NCBI RefSeq assembly: GCF_002078875.1
Contig: NC_034409.1
Coordinates: forward strand, 102,519,226 to 102,583,225
Direction of reading: 5' to 3'
Length of the DNA: 64,000 nt
Origin: Numida meleagris
Lineage: Eukaryota; Chordata; Aves; Galliformes; Numididae
This document shows positions 37,567 through 49,622 of the stretch, in pieces. The position numbers were made by a program, and so were the translations under genes. The notes beneath the pieces were generated by a model. That model was not told the DNA's origin. It saw only the letters and a list, made by a program, of their open reading frames with translations, and made no database searches. Every line of letters begins with the position of its first letter. Positions within the stretch are counted from its first letter, which is position 1.

Positions 37567-38880
37567 TAGCTTCATTGAAAATCAGCTGTGTCTGCTCAGA
37601 AGACCGATATCTAGCTGGCTCTAGATACCTCTGTACTCCCACGGGCTGCAGCGGTGTAGAAGCAATGCCTGCCCTATGCCGAAGCCAGCAGGAACCCCAT
37701 CACTGATTTCCTGGAGCAAAAGCATAAAGCTAAAGCAAATGCTTGAATGATGCAAATCTGTGGCTTGGCAGATTTAATCCCAACATACATTCTGGAAAAA
37801 CAAAGTGGTTCTGCCTCAAAACGAGTTGGAGCCCTCTTGCAAGCAGACGGGCATCCTTTCAAGAGTGAGTTCCTCAAGGAGGTGCGAGCAGGCACGCCAC
37901 ACTTCTGCTCTTGGTCCCTTAGCGCCATTTGCCACGATTAACACAGCAATTTGCCACACATTTCTTATAGTGCATAGATCACTTCTGCCTCTGAACGGAT
38001 TGGGGAAAAACAGCCAGCCCACCGACACCCACAGACCTGCTCCTTTGGCTCCAGAACACCAATCACAAGCGAACACTTCAGTCACCCCTGGAATACCAAA
38101 ACGCTGTCAGAGGAATTAATAGCTGCCTTGACAATGGGTTTCTGGCATATTAAATGAAACAATTAAAGCTCTAATATTTAAAATAGCTACAGCGTGACTT
38201 TGTTCTGCCAAAAACAGATGCGGTACACTTTGCCTCCGCACAGGAAAATTCCTCAGTGCCGATAAGCTGTGAATCAGGCCTGAACCCCGCTCCTTCCGTC
38301 AGGAAGCACCCAGCATCCCGGCAGCAGTGGGTCAGGGTCGTGGTGCAGAGCCACGCAGCCAGCCCCAGGGCCGGGCCGGTTCTGAACACTGAGTCTTAGT
38401 CACTGTAACTGCATGGCCAGGGTGCTCACATTTCCTGTCACCAACACAAGAATTAAGCAATTTAGATTTAAAGATAGTGACTGGTATATGGAACAACTTC
38501 GTAAGCAATCAGAGTAGTAACCAGAAAAAGTGAGCAACTCAATGCAGGACAGCCTCATGCAGCCTGCTTCTGCAGAACCACCAGGTCTCAGCCGAGTGCA
38601 AGACCCCTTGGACTCCCCTTCTCACCTGATTTAGGGGTGCTGCAGCATCTCCCTTCAGAACATTTCAGCTTTCAGTGCCTCACAGAACTCAATTCAAGTT
38701 GAAACCTTTCACAGGGCTCATTTTAAACAATTAAAGAGCATGGCAACCTGTAATTACCAAAAATACAGCCAGACAGCTGGAGAAGGGAAGCATCTTGAGC
38801 AAGAAACAAGATACTACATTTTCTCTCTGAGGGAGTTTAGCTACTAAATACCTGGCTCCCATTCAATCATTTTGAGTTCT
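37567..38880. other. Intron, no gene seen
   Basis: Unique DNA. GC and CpG content rise in 38210-38390 (CCGCAC, CCCGCTCC, GGGCCGGGCCGG), approaching the CpG-rich patch that follows. Confidence 0.5.
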
Positions 38881-39120
38881 AGCTGCCTGCAACAAAAGCG
38901 CGGTGTGTCCGTACCTGCAAGCAGCGCAAGCCCCGTAAAACCAAACAGTGCCTGACGATCCCATTAAACACGACTTAGAAAAAGAAACACCTCTGTCCGC
39001 GCTGGGAAAAGACACAAGCTGAGAGAGGAAAGCCTCACGGAGGTTCCCGGACACGCTGCATTTCAGAAGCACAACAACGCGACAGCCCACGGACGCATTT
39101 CACAGCCCGAGCTAAACTGC
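38881..39120. promoter_or_regulatory. CpG-rich patch beside the candidate TIAM1 exon
   Basis: By hand count there are 17 CpGs in 240 bp at about 50% GC, so CpG is close to its expected frequency, unlike most of the window. In TIAM1 orientation it begins about 50 nt downstream of the donor at 39172. That is the arrangement expected for a CpG island reaching into a first intron. CpGs continue at lower density to about 39590. No core promoter element could be assigned. Confidence 0.45.
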
Positions 39121-39172
39121 TGTCCCCACCCCAGCCCCCTGCAGAAGTTTGTGCTGTTGTAAAGCAGCTTAC

Positions 39173-39226
39173 CGTTCATCATCAATAGCACAAACATTTT
39201 TGCCTGCTGTATTTCTCAAGCGCTGG
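39173..39226 (-). other. Candidate alternative TIAM1 5' exon with in-frame start
   Basis: On the minus strand a branch-like CTGAC (A at 39253) lies 26 nt from the AG. It is followed by TTCCTCCTTTCTGTTATTGGCAG (two adjoining segments), 54 nt of exon, and a donor ACG/GTAAGC at 39172-39167. The exon holds an in-frame TGA, six codons, then ATG (39197-39195, A at -3) and codons MFVLLMMN plus one base. Joined to the exon at 6621, that base and ACTGTGAAGCC give D-C-E-A and then the TIAM1 Met, in frame with no stop. The predicted N-terminus is MFVLLMMNDCEA-MGNAES. All of this is read from sequence; transcription is not shown. It could be a chance exon-like string, since donors of this quality occur elsewhere in the window. 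Confidence 0.4.
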
Positions 39227-42200
39227 CTGCCAATAACAGAAAGGAGGAAGCGTCAGCTTTTCATTCCCCTTCTGCTTCAGAGTGGGTGTAACTCACGAAG
39301 TTTCATGCGAAGATGAGATGGGCCCATTGGGTGTGTTTGAAGGCTTGGGCTCTTGCCATCCCTCCCTCCCTCCCTCTCCTGGTAATCCTCCCCGCCACGC
39401 TCCCCAGGCGCTGGCTGGTGGGAACTGCTGCCACTCAGCCGTTGGCTCCCAAAATCCCAGCTCCTGAGGACACCCCTCCAGGGTGGCTTTAACTCACCGG
39501 CGTGACACAGAGCAAGGGCAGCCCATAATTACAACACCCAGCCCGCCGACAGAGGCAACTCACACCTGTGACCACAGCGCATGGTCCCCTTTGTCACTTT
39601 GCTACACTGAGCCCTGCCCAGGGTTTGCATGCATTTTCAGAGGACGATTCACCAGCAAGATGCAAAATAAAAACTTCTGACCTATTCTGCACCTCTCATC
39701 GTTGTCCTCAACTCTCTTATGTCCTGCAAGATCTCTCCTCAGGTATTTCTCTGGGAATACATGCATACCAAACTGTCCCACGTTTAGCTGCCCACTGGTG
39801 CAAAAGCGCTTGCACGATTAGGAACTGAAGAGATTTTTAAACTGCACATGAATCAGGTATTTCTGAGTTCACTGCTTCCACATAGCTGTTTCTGAATTCC
39901 AATTTGATCAGCACAGTCCCCAAAAGCAGGATTTTCTATGGTTGCTACCAACAAGAAACACAAATACAAACCCTGAACAGTTGTGTTTATCCACCAGCTT
40001 CCCCTATTTTGACTCTGCACCCAATTATAAGGAAGAAGAAAAACAGGTATCAAACTATTCTTGGAATGAAGCAGACAACACAGCAAATACTTTATACAAA
40101 CAGAAATCACCAAATTAAGGAACAAATTAACATTTACAGCTCAGTGTGGTACTTCAAAAATACAAAGCACTAACCGTATTCTTGAAGTCCTGGCCTCTGC
40201 AACCCAGAAGTAACGGCAAACTGGGTAAAGGACAAAATTATTACAAAAAAGAAGAGGAAATGACAAAAGATAGGTGCAAGACCCCAGCTCTTCCACGGTT
40301 TTGTGCAACTGCAACGAACACAGTGCTGTGGGGCTCCCTGTGCTCGGGTGCTATGGATGCTGAAGGACAGGATGGGAGGAGAAGAGACTTTCCCGGAACA
40401 GCCAAGCCGAGGCAGCTGGACAAGTGATGTGATTCGGCACAATCATTCTTATACACCCCGTTATCGGAAATAGGCATGCATGCAAGCTGAGTTTACTTGC
40501 AGAACAGTCAGTTTTAGTCCACTTCAAACAGCAGGTTTTGTTTAACTTCACATCTAAGTCCTGGCAGTGTCAGATCTTTCCGATATATCTGCCCACGCTC
40601 AGAAACCACCAGGTCCCCCCGTGGCTGCAGGCACTCCTGCCGAGCAGGGCAGTCCTCCATCACAACAGCAGAAAGGGCTGAGGGAGGGATGGGACTGAAC
40701 ACATGCTTGGAAAAGAAAGTAATGGAAAGACCAATCCCCAGCCTTACAGCTAATTTGAGCACAGAATGAATAAAGCCAAACATCTGTGGGCCAGCCAGGA
40801 GAAAGAAACCACAGGCAGACCAGGGGAGCAGGCTGACTCTTCCTGAAGTGTTCAGGGAGGGCAACAGCAAATCCCGAGCAGGCTAGCGAGCAGGTTTGGC
40901 AAGTTGGGAGTGATTCAGATGACTGGGCTGCTCCCACCTGCTCCAGGTTCAGCGGGACACAGCAAGACACTCACCGTCTTCAATGCATTTGAATGGCCCG
41001 AAAGGCAAAACCACGTTTGTGAGCTCCCATGCCTGTGATCTGCACTTAGTCACCAGCACCAAAATGGCTTCTCTGTTACATGGAAACTGGTGTGTACATA
41101 TACACACGCATGCATACACATAAGCTCCATGAGATACAAAGCAATTACTCTCAAGTCCCAAAGAAGAAGCATATATGCTTACGATGTGAGATTGAAAGTG
41201 ATTGTCTGAAGTGTTTTTCAGCTTAGACGGACCAAACGAGGCACACCCTTTTGCTGCAAGCCTTAAATGGATTTGCATTTTGCCACAACACTTTATGACA
41301 CCTTCTCCTGCTGGCTCCCAGTTATCTAGAGCAAGTCTTCGGCCGGCCCAGGGTCCCCCCAAAACACTGGCTAGATGAGTCTGCCTTCCCCCAAAGGAGC
41401 TGCCTTCAGGCAAACAAGGCAACAGTCATTCAGCCTGGCCACTGATGAATTTTAAATTGGTGCAGGAGGACCAAAAGCAGTAATTTCACCTCCCCATCGT
41501 GACCCAGTGCAAAAGAGATGACCCTTCTACAAAATCAGGCTGAGTAGCATGGCCCACAGTGGCCCCAGAGATTTCCAGAGAGAAGCAACAGGCACAGGTA
41601 GGACGGGGAGCAGCCAGCTGGCAACACCCCGCCGCAGCCTGTTGGTTCAGGCCCGCCAGCCCCAGGAGAACAGGCGTTTCCAGGCCCAGCCATGCTGTCA
41701 ACCCCGCTAAGCCATTTCAATACACGCCTTTTGATGTGGGCTTTCTCCCAGACGCACACGCAAGCTTGTATAAACCGTGGTGCTCCCCTGCGATTAGCAA
41801 AGACCTACCAAAACCTGTTTGGAGGCAACCAAGCATATTTTGGGCTGGAAACAGGCACACGAGCTGCCAAGCTGGGCGACCAGAGGGGCCATCATCTCCG
41901 GCAGAGTGAGAGGGAAGAAGTGGTCACCAGCTCACCAGCTAAGCCCCGCAGGCCTCTGGCTAGAAGATGACACGCGGTTGGCGTGAGAGGTACCTATACT
42001 TTTTCTCCTTTTCTTAGCCAAATGAAGACAGTACAGATGGGAAAAGCCCATTTCATTCCATCATCACAAAAAAAAAAAAATCCCGACAACTCTGCAAGGA
42101 GTCTCCAGGCCCTCCCTGAGTCCCCTTCCGCTAAGGAGAAAGGTATCTCCAGCGTAGCAAGGCCCACACCAGCTGGGGACATCACTGCAGCACAGCACTT

Positions 42201-43962
42201 CCTCAGCTGTGGAAGGAGAGGAGACACGTTCCCAGCAGACGCAAGTCCGAACTCTGAGTAAAGGTATCTTCATCAGCCCTAATTAACATCCTTGGCTTCT
42301 CACACCCGGGCACACCTGCTAATTAGCACACATGAGTTAATATCATTTTAACAATGGATTATCACTTTGGGCAGAGAAATGGTTGGGAGTAGCTTCAGTA
42401 CAGTGACTCACAGAGCACAGCAGTAAGTTAAGATATGAGGAGCATCAGGGCTACGCAGACAGTATCTCTGTAACTACGGGTTACCTTACAAAGCCAAGGT
42501 GCTTCAAAAATTCATGATTGTATCAGCTGTATTTTCCACTGATGCAAACAGATGGCCTTGGAGAAGCGTCCTGTCTACAGAAGGGCTCTGTCTCCATCCT
42601 GCAGGCAACTGGAGCCTTGAAGGCTTTTTCTCAAGTCCTTGATGGCAATGGTGGAGTTTCTAATGAGAAAAACCACAGAGGACAGCATCGTGGTCCTATT
42701 ACCTGCTTTTGTTAACCCTCTGGTCAAGCACATTCAGGACACAACCCAGGGCCAAGCAGGCAATTATCATCTGCCAAGAATGACAACAGGCTGGACATGC
42801 ACACTGAGATGCTGATGTCCAGCTCCAGTTTTGGTGGTGCAGCCACAGACCAAGCTGGTGGTGTAAGCAAGTCACCCCGACACACTTGACTGTGATATTA
42901 CATTCCTTTTTCACAAAACACTGTAAACTACAGCCCTATAAACACAGCCTGGGCTTCAGAGTTCAAGATGCTTCTTACATATCCTTGTGGATAATGGACA
43001 CTTGTGGCCAAACTGTGCACTGGGGCTCCAGTAACACCTGTCCTGGAAGTAACACCCACGCTGGTACCCATGCAGCCTCACACATCCAGGAGGAGCTATG
43101 ACCAAGACTACTACTAAAGCAAAAGGCTGTCATTGTCTAGGTGAGGACATGGTTTGGTTTGAGCCACATTTTATTCAATGATGAATTGAGACGGAAAGTC
43201 AACACAGGCTTCATTAATTGTTTTTTAAAGACTCAGCTTTGGAACGGGATCTCTGTGATGCAGAATCTCACAAGAAGGCACTGATGGAAAAGCATGCATT
43301 ACCATCAGAATCACTTTTACCTCCTCAAACTGATACTTAAAGTTGCCTGTCTTTACTTCATCAAAAAAACCTGCAAACCAACCCTTGCTGATTAAAGGAT
43401 TTTAACACCATGAAAATTTACACTATATTGAATGCACCCATACTCCCCTTTATCAGAACGAGTTTCTCAGCCTCATGTTTCTATTTGGGATTAGGAACAG
43501 AATAGTGAAAGACAAGTATTGTTCAGCCACAAATAGTTCCCTTTCAGCCTCTACAAAAGTAAGCTAATGAAGTACAGGTTTTTTTTCCTTTGGAGAGGTC
43601 AGCATATATATCAACTCATGGGAAAATTGATCCCAGTTGTTACACGGCAAGGGTAGCTGAAAGGTTTCTAATGAGCTACAGGGAGGAGATGGTGGCAATC
43701 AGCCAGCACACTTGCCTGCGAAACCACCACCAACAGCAACAGGCACGCACTGCTACCTCTGGAGCAATGAAAACTTAGAACTGAAGATTTGTATTTCATT
43801 GTGCCACTTGCTGCTTACAGTTCTCACACTGACTATGCAGAGTGTACTTGGGGAAATCACCCACCAGCACTCAGCACAAGTCACCCCACGTGTAAAGGTA
43901 GGTGCAGTCTTTACTGGAGTAATCCAGATGTGCACAAGTAAAGCACACACTGCTATGTACAT
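39227..43962. other. Intron or upstream region, CR1-free, no gene seen
   Basis: About 4.7 kb without recognised interspersed repeats. It contains a CCCT run at 39358-39378, a CA/TG-rich stretch near 41094-41124, and a 13-A run near 42068-42080. A minus-strand donor-like GACG/GTGAGT near 40973 is present without a clear exon. Confidence 0.5.
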
Positions 43963-44285
43963 AATCATATCATAGAGTAGTTTGGGTTGGAAAGGACTTA
44001 AAAGATCATCAAGTTCCAACTCCCCAGCATGGGCAGGGCTGCCCCCCACCAGCTCAGGCTGCCCAGGGCCCCATCCAACCTGGCCTTGAGCGCCTCCAGG
44101 GATGGAGCACCACAGCTTCTCTGGGCAGCCTGTGCCAGCACCTCACTGCCCTCTGAGGAAAGAGCTTCCTCCTAATATCTAACCTAAATCTCCCCTCTTT
44201 TAGTTTAAAGCCATTCCCCCTTGTCCTGTCAGTCTCAGACTGTAAAAAGTTGTTCCCCCTCCTGCTTATAAATTCCCTTCAAGTA
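43963..44285 (-). mobile_element. CR1 LINE 3' fragment
   Basis: It starts AATCATATCATAGAGTAGTT (reverse of the 3' end), then GGTTGGAAAGGACTTAAAAG, GGCCTTGAGCGCCTCCAGGG, CAGCCTGTGCCAGCACCTCA and CCATTCCCCCTTGTCCTGTC, ending in AAATTCCCTTCAAGTA. This covers the 3' UTR and the C-terminal ORF2 part. Confidence 0.93.
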
Positions 44286-45969
44286 TACAGGATTCCTGTC
44301 TATCAAAGAGGCCTGCTTCTAGTCATCTAGGCTCAAGAAAACATAGTTGCGAGGCTGTCCTGGATTCACAGAGAAGTGACTGCACACACCTACCCAAGGG
44401 TGCTGCAAGCTTCTGCAGCCCCCCAGCACCGGGCGGGCTCACAGGGCACATGATACTCCCAGCAGGGCTCTCTCAGGGCTGGCTGCAGCCTGCTTGGTCC
44501 ACAACTGTCATGTGGCGCAACAGCATTGCAAGAGCTTAACGCAATGGGACTGCTTCCTTCAAAGACTGGGATCAAGGAAGCACATTTTATTCGAGAAGTA
44601 TAATCCGAACACCTCCTCTTGTTTCTTTGAAAGAAGCTACACAGTAGCTGCTGTCATCTTCTTGCTACATTCTGACATGCTTCTACCACATCACTGCCTA
44701 TGGTTTCACCTTTGTTGGAAAAAATCAGTTCAAAATGAGTGACAAGCTGTACACTGGTGATGATGCTGCCAGGTGACGGATATCGTAGGTTTATATTAGT
44801 TGTCAACATTTTTCAACACTAAAAATAGGACTCGCAAGCTTTTGGATTCACCACGCTGAAGTATTAAGCATACAGGACATTCACATCTTCAAACGGGCCC
44901 TAAGCCGCCCAAAGCCAGGTAAAGCCAGCAATGTGTGACATACAGCAAAGGTCTCTGAGCTCTATTTATTTTCAGAAGAAAAAATCAGCACACTGCCATA
45001 TGAAATTTCATAACAGCACTGGCCAAAGTGAAGACTAGATGTTACTCATAATGTGAAGTAAAGCAATGCAATATGGGATGCAAACACAAACGAGAGAAGA
45101 CAGAAAGACAAGCTTACAGGAGAAGAGAGAAGAAAGAAGCATCTTGGAATCCCAAATTATGGTCCAGACTCCACTGAAAACGATGGCAGAGATGTCCCCA
45201 GTTCAGCAATTTTCAGCCCAAGGTCTCTGGACACTTTCCTGAGGCCCACAAGGGGGATGGCTTGGCACTCCGAGGATGTACAACTTTCTCCATCCCAAAA
45301 CACTTACTGGTTTTCACCTAAGCTCCCAGGAGGTGAACATAAGCAAGGTGGGAGGGATGGGAAGGCCCAAGAGAAGCACGCAGGTTGCTGAAGGCTGACA
45401 TTTCTATACAACTGATGACTTCTCCCCCAGCAGGGACCTGCTGATGGAAATAGGCATTGCAGCAAGTCATCCAGCAGGAAGGTTTGTGGTCATTCGAGCA
45501 GATGTCCACCTTATTTTGCCTGGTGTAAGTTCCCAAGTGACTGTGCTTCAGTGCACTAGCCTTGCTGTATGGCGCATGCCATATGCCTGCGTTTGAACTG
45601 CACAGAGAGAAAGCCCAGCGTCACAAGGCATCACTGGCTGCGCATCTCCATGCCCTGGTAAGATGGAAGGAGTGGGGCTCCACCTGCCCTGCGTACAACA
45701 CAACTTCTGCACTGAATGCAACTGCTGAAAAGCCCTAATCCCTATAATGTCATTTTTATGGGTAAGATGGCATAGAAGGGGAAAAAAAGAGACCATTTAC
45801 AAACCAAATCCTGTTATTCATTCCAGCTTGCTTATTCTTATCTGAGTCACCAAGATGACAGGCAGAGTTGTCCCTGTATTAGGCCAATATTTATAGCAGA
45901 AAGAAAATGAAGCATCATAAGGAATAACTAATTAGATGTTAACATAACACTGTGTAGAACTGAAGTAGC
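44286..45969. other. Intron or upstream region, no gene seen
   Basis: Unique sequence, with no repeat or exon recognised. Confidence 0.5.
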
Positions 45970-46136
45970 ATCCCACTGTGCTTTATAAATAATTAGCAAA
46001 TTAACTTTCATAATACCCCTGTGAGGCAAGTATTATCCCCATTCTCTACACGGCCAAGCAGAGAGCAAGTGGTTTGCTCACAGCCACAGTCCTTGAGCAG
46101 AGGCAGAGTTACAGATGATGCCCTGGTACTGTCATT
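45970..46136 (-). mobile_element. Ancient MIR-type CORE-SINE
   Basis: The plus strand carries, in order, CTTTATAAATAATTAGCAAA, TTAACTTTCATAATACCCCT, GTGAGGCAAGTATTATCCCC, ATTCT, CAGAGAGCAAGTGGTTTGCT, CACAGCCACAG and GCAGAGGCAGAGTT. These match the antisense of the MIR family shared by amniotes, in the same order. The copy is heavily diverged, with no tRNA-like head clearly visible. The family call is from memory of the consensus, not a search. Confidence 0.65.
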
Positions 46137-47972
46137 AACACCAGCCCAGTATAAAGCCCAACAGTACCAAAATAAATTAATGAATTAAAATGTCACAGCT
46201 GGCTTAAACCTACCAAAATCCATGTTGCTGCCTAATGGCAGCCTCTGCCCCACCTTTAGCACTGGCTCACCATGCACACAAGCCCCTGTCATGTGTTGGG
46301 AGAAGGGGGGCAGGAACTGGGGGGGAAAAACCACACCACCCGCAACAGATCCAAAGTAAACAACTGTGAGCAGCTTCCCCTTTTCTAGATCCCCTTTCCA
46401 GGCATAACCAGGAGGCAAACTGGGTATGAAACTAAAAACAGTGACTGCAAACTTCCACAAACAAAACCGGCATGATGGGAACCACCCTCCCAACGTTACC
46501 TTTTTTTTACATGACCATTTATTCAATAAAATCATCATCTTTGGTGATTTTAAATACTTTAAGAAGGAGACTACAACAGCAGCAGTGATGCCTTTTGCAC
46601 TCTCCTTTTTGTCACCCCTACCTCCAGCCTTCACTGCATGGGAGTGACAGGCACACCCAAAGCCAAGTCACCTCCTCAACAACCGCTCACTGTCAGGCAG
46701 TGGGAACTGGAAAACCATGGAAGGGAAGCATCTGACATACAGGATGGATGGCAGAGCAAACAGTCCCAGAGGTGCCCACAGGCACATTGCTTCTCTGAAC
46801 TCTCCACAACAGTACTCTGAAATTAAGGATGCTCTTCCACAGCTGCCCACACCACCCAAAGCAGGCAACAAAGCCAGCTCAGAAAGCTCCCACCGCTGCC
46901 CCATGGCCCCAGCTTTGCCAGCTGTTGCAGACCAAATGATCAGATAGATGCAGGCTAAAGGCATTGCTTCTCATTGTGTAGTCCCCCCCATGAAGTACTC
47001 CAAGACCCTCACAGAAAGAAACAGTACAGAAATGTAAATGGGTGCTATTACTTTCTGTCAGATGCATGTTAAGAAAGTAGGCAGACCTGCATCTATTTTA
47101 GACACAATGCATAAAAATAAAAGATGCTAGTTGACTGCATGTGTTCTCATTTTTACAAAACAAGCTCTATTTCTTTTTTTTTTTCTCCCTCCTATCTTAA
47201 CAGCCAGATGGTAAACAAACTCCTCTCAATGTCACTGTAAAGAAAAGAAACCCCTGTCTGGTGTCAACCTTACCGTATCTGAGCTCTACACAGTAATCAC
47301 AGAGTTTAGTTAGTCCCTCTCTCCTGGGAAGCCCAATCCAGACAGTCTTTACATATAGCCTGTCCGAAGCTCTCCAGTGTGAGCAGAAGACCTTACCATC
47401 AGACTCTGCTTAGAGGGTTAGCACCACTGACTTCTGCATGGTGACTCAAAGTTATAAACATCACAACTGGACTTGCCATCCCCCAAACATCTCTGAGATT
47501 TAATATCTGCCAGTTTTATGTCTTAGTGTCTTCCCTTTTTCTGCCTTTCCTGTTAACTTGTTCAAGCTACTTTAGAGGTCTTTTTCCCCCTTCAACCTCC
47601 TGTCAACCTCCTGCCAAACCTCCTATCAAGTCATTTAATTGAAAGACAATTTATCAGGCAGTATGTGCTATTTTTATACTTCTCCTTTTTATACTCACCT
47701 TGTTCACTGCAATGACACAGTATCTCATATATTACTGTCTATTTGTTTGCCTGCCCTGCGCTCCTCAAAATGAGCAAACCAATAGCTTCGAGGCATAGCT
47801 TTGTCACTGTCTACAATTGCTGTCAAGAGCGGCACCCATTCTAATAGTGCCCATGCTATGCTCAGGTACAGCGCTACAGTGGTCATCAATTGAATCACTA
47901 GTAGTTTTGTCTGAATATATGCAGATCTTCACCATGAAGATGCTTGAGGTGAGAAATGAAGCTGGACCATGA
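46137..47972. other. Intron or upstream region, no gene seen
   Basis: Unique DNA. An 11-bp word TCAACCTCCTG repeats in tandem at 47592-47602 and 47603-47613, followed by a diverged third unit. A donor-like ACG/GTAAGG on the minus strand near 47275 has a weak acceptor 56 nt upstream. Confidence 0.5.
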
Positions 47973-48134
47973 CGCCCAGAGAGGTTGTGTAAGCTCCATC
48001 CGCAGAGGTTCAAGATCTACCTGGAGAAAGCCCTGGGCAGCCTGCTCTGATCTCAGAGCTGGTCCTGCTTTGGGCAGAGGGATGGACTGGATATCTCCAC
48101 ACGTCCCTTCCCACATGAGTGACTCTTGTGACTC
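47973..48134 (+). mobile_element. Old CR1 3' fragment
   Basis: A diverged match to the older CR1 3' end: CCCAGAGAGGTTGTGTAAG, CTCCATCCGCAGAGGTTCAA, AGCCCTGGGCAGCCTGCTCT, GGCAGAGGGATGGACTGGAT and ACGTCCCTTCCCAC, ending near GACTCTTGTGACTC. It shows more substitutions than the other copies, so it is likely an older insertion. Confidence 0.75.
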
Positions 48135-49492
48135 ATCAATCCCAGGCTCAGGGGCACACTCTCAAATAATTATGAACCAACTGCTCAGGAATGAGTCTAG
48201 CAGAGGGGTAAAAACTCCATATGAAGAGATCAGCCTTTCTTAAGTGCTGGTCTACCCAACCACACTGCCTTGAAATTTACTCACAGCTTGTGGAAAGGTT
48301 TGATCCAGACAAACCACGCCAATGACAGTGATGGATGGATCCTGCCTCCTTACAGAGGCCAATCTTGCCTTCCAACCCAGCTCCAGGGCCAGCCACAGCA
48401 CCCCAAGCTACTTCAGTCCAGCTGAGATGAGGGCACACAAGTCTCTGCTTGGGCTTACCCATGAGAGCCATTTCACCTGAGAGACACTGACTTCCAACAG
48501 AGGTTATAGCATTACCCAGTGGCACTGGGATGAGAGCACAACTGTCTGCCATGTACACCCCTATCTATACCCTCATTCCCACCCCACAGCAGAACAAATT
48601 TGGAGGACTTCCATACATAGCATGGAGGCCAAGAGCAAAGCATGTCAGAGGCATGCTGAGATAGGATAGTATTTAGAAACACCACTGACACATTTTACTT
48701 TGAAAAGCTTCAAAATTACAGGAAATTGTTCAGACTCCCCCTGTTAAGAAAACAAGAAACTGAGAAGCATGACCAGGAAACACTGTTTAAATGTTGGCTC
48801 TTTCTAGTGGTTAGCAGGCAAGGGAAGGAGGTGAAGAAAAAGAGCAGGAGAAACGCATGGAATGTCTTCTCTTAAGTGCAGTCTGAAGTCTTTGACTTTT
48901 TCTTGATACCAGTAAATCTACAAGAAAATAAAGTCTCTCCAAATCTGGTTCGAAGCTACTAGCTGGAAGAAGGTCACAGCTTGTTACAAAGCAGGCAAAG
49001 TACATGGTCTGCAATATTCACACAGGCTCTGCTCCTCTCCCAGGTAATCACAAACCAGTGACAACACTCATTGGCAATGCATACATAGGTACACACACAT
49101 GATGTTACACACTCACCTTTGGAAGACCTTAATGGAGCAGACCTGAGCCTGCAGCTACCCCACTGCTGCTCGACCTCTACTTTTTTACTTGCACAAATGT
49201 ATGTTTTTAAATGCTCAGGGATGATTAATATCCTTTGAGTGATCTCTAAGACTAAGAGTTCATACACAGATTAACTGCTTAAGCAAGCTCAAGGGCAGAG
49301 ACCAGCTCTCTTACGATGGCAAAAACCTTATTCTCTGACAATCATAATCATTTCAGAACTGCTGATTAATTTTCCTCATCTGAACTTCTTTTTTTTCCCC
49401 TTTTAAAGTCCTGCCTGTTCCTTTTATTTGAGGCTTTTCAGTATTTGTCTCTTACTTGAACATTAGAGACTGGCTTGTGATTAAACACAACA
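48135..49492. other. Intron or upstream region, no gene seen
   Basis: Unique sequence. A T-run near 49390-49397 is the only low-complexity tract noted. Confidence 0.5.
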
Positions 49493-49536
49493 TTTGGAAG
49501 CCTGACTGCAGTACTTTGGAAGCCTGACTGCAGTAC
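49493..49536. repeat. Perfect 22-bp tandem duplication
   Basis: TTTGGAAGCCTGACTGCAGTAC occurs twice head to tail at 49493-49514 and 49515-49536 with no mismatch, 15 bp before a CR1 3' end. The identity suggests a recent event or a length polymorphism. Confidence 0.9.
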
Positions 49537-49550
49537 TGCCTGCTCTAAGT

Positions 49551-49622
49551 CACAGAATCATAGTATATACCAAGTTGGAAGGGACTCATAAGGATCATCG
49601 ACTCCTGGCTCCACACAGGATC
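49551..49622 (-). mobile_element. Short CR1 3' terminal fragment
   Basis: CACAGAATCATAGTATATACC, then CAAGTTGGAAGGGACTCATAAGGATCATCGACTCCTGGCTCCACACAGGATC-like sequence in reverse orientation. Only about 70 bp of the 3' UTR is kept. Confidence 0.85.

Noticed and set aside
47275..47330. 56-nt exon-like string ending ACG/GTAAGG on the minus strand
   Set aside because: The acceptor has a poor pyrimidine tract and there is no CpG or frame support, unlike the 39173 candidate.
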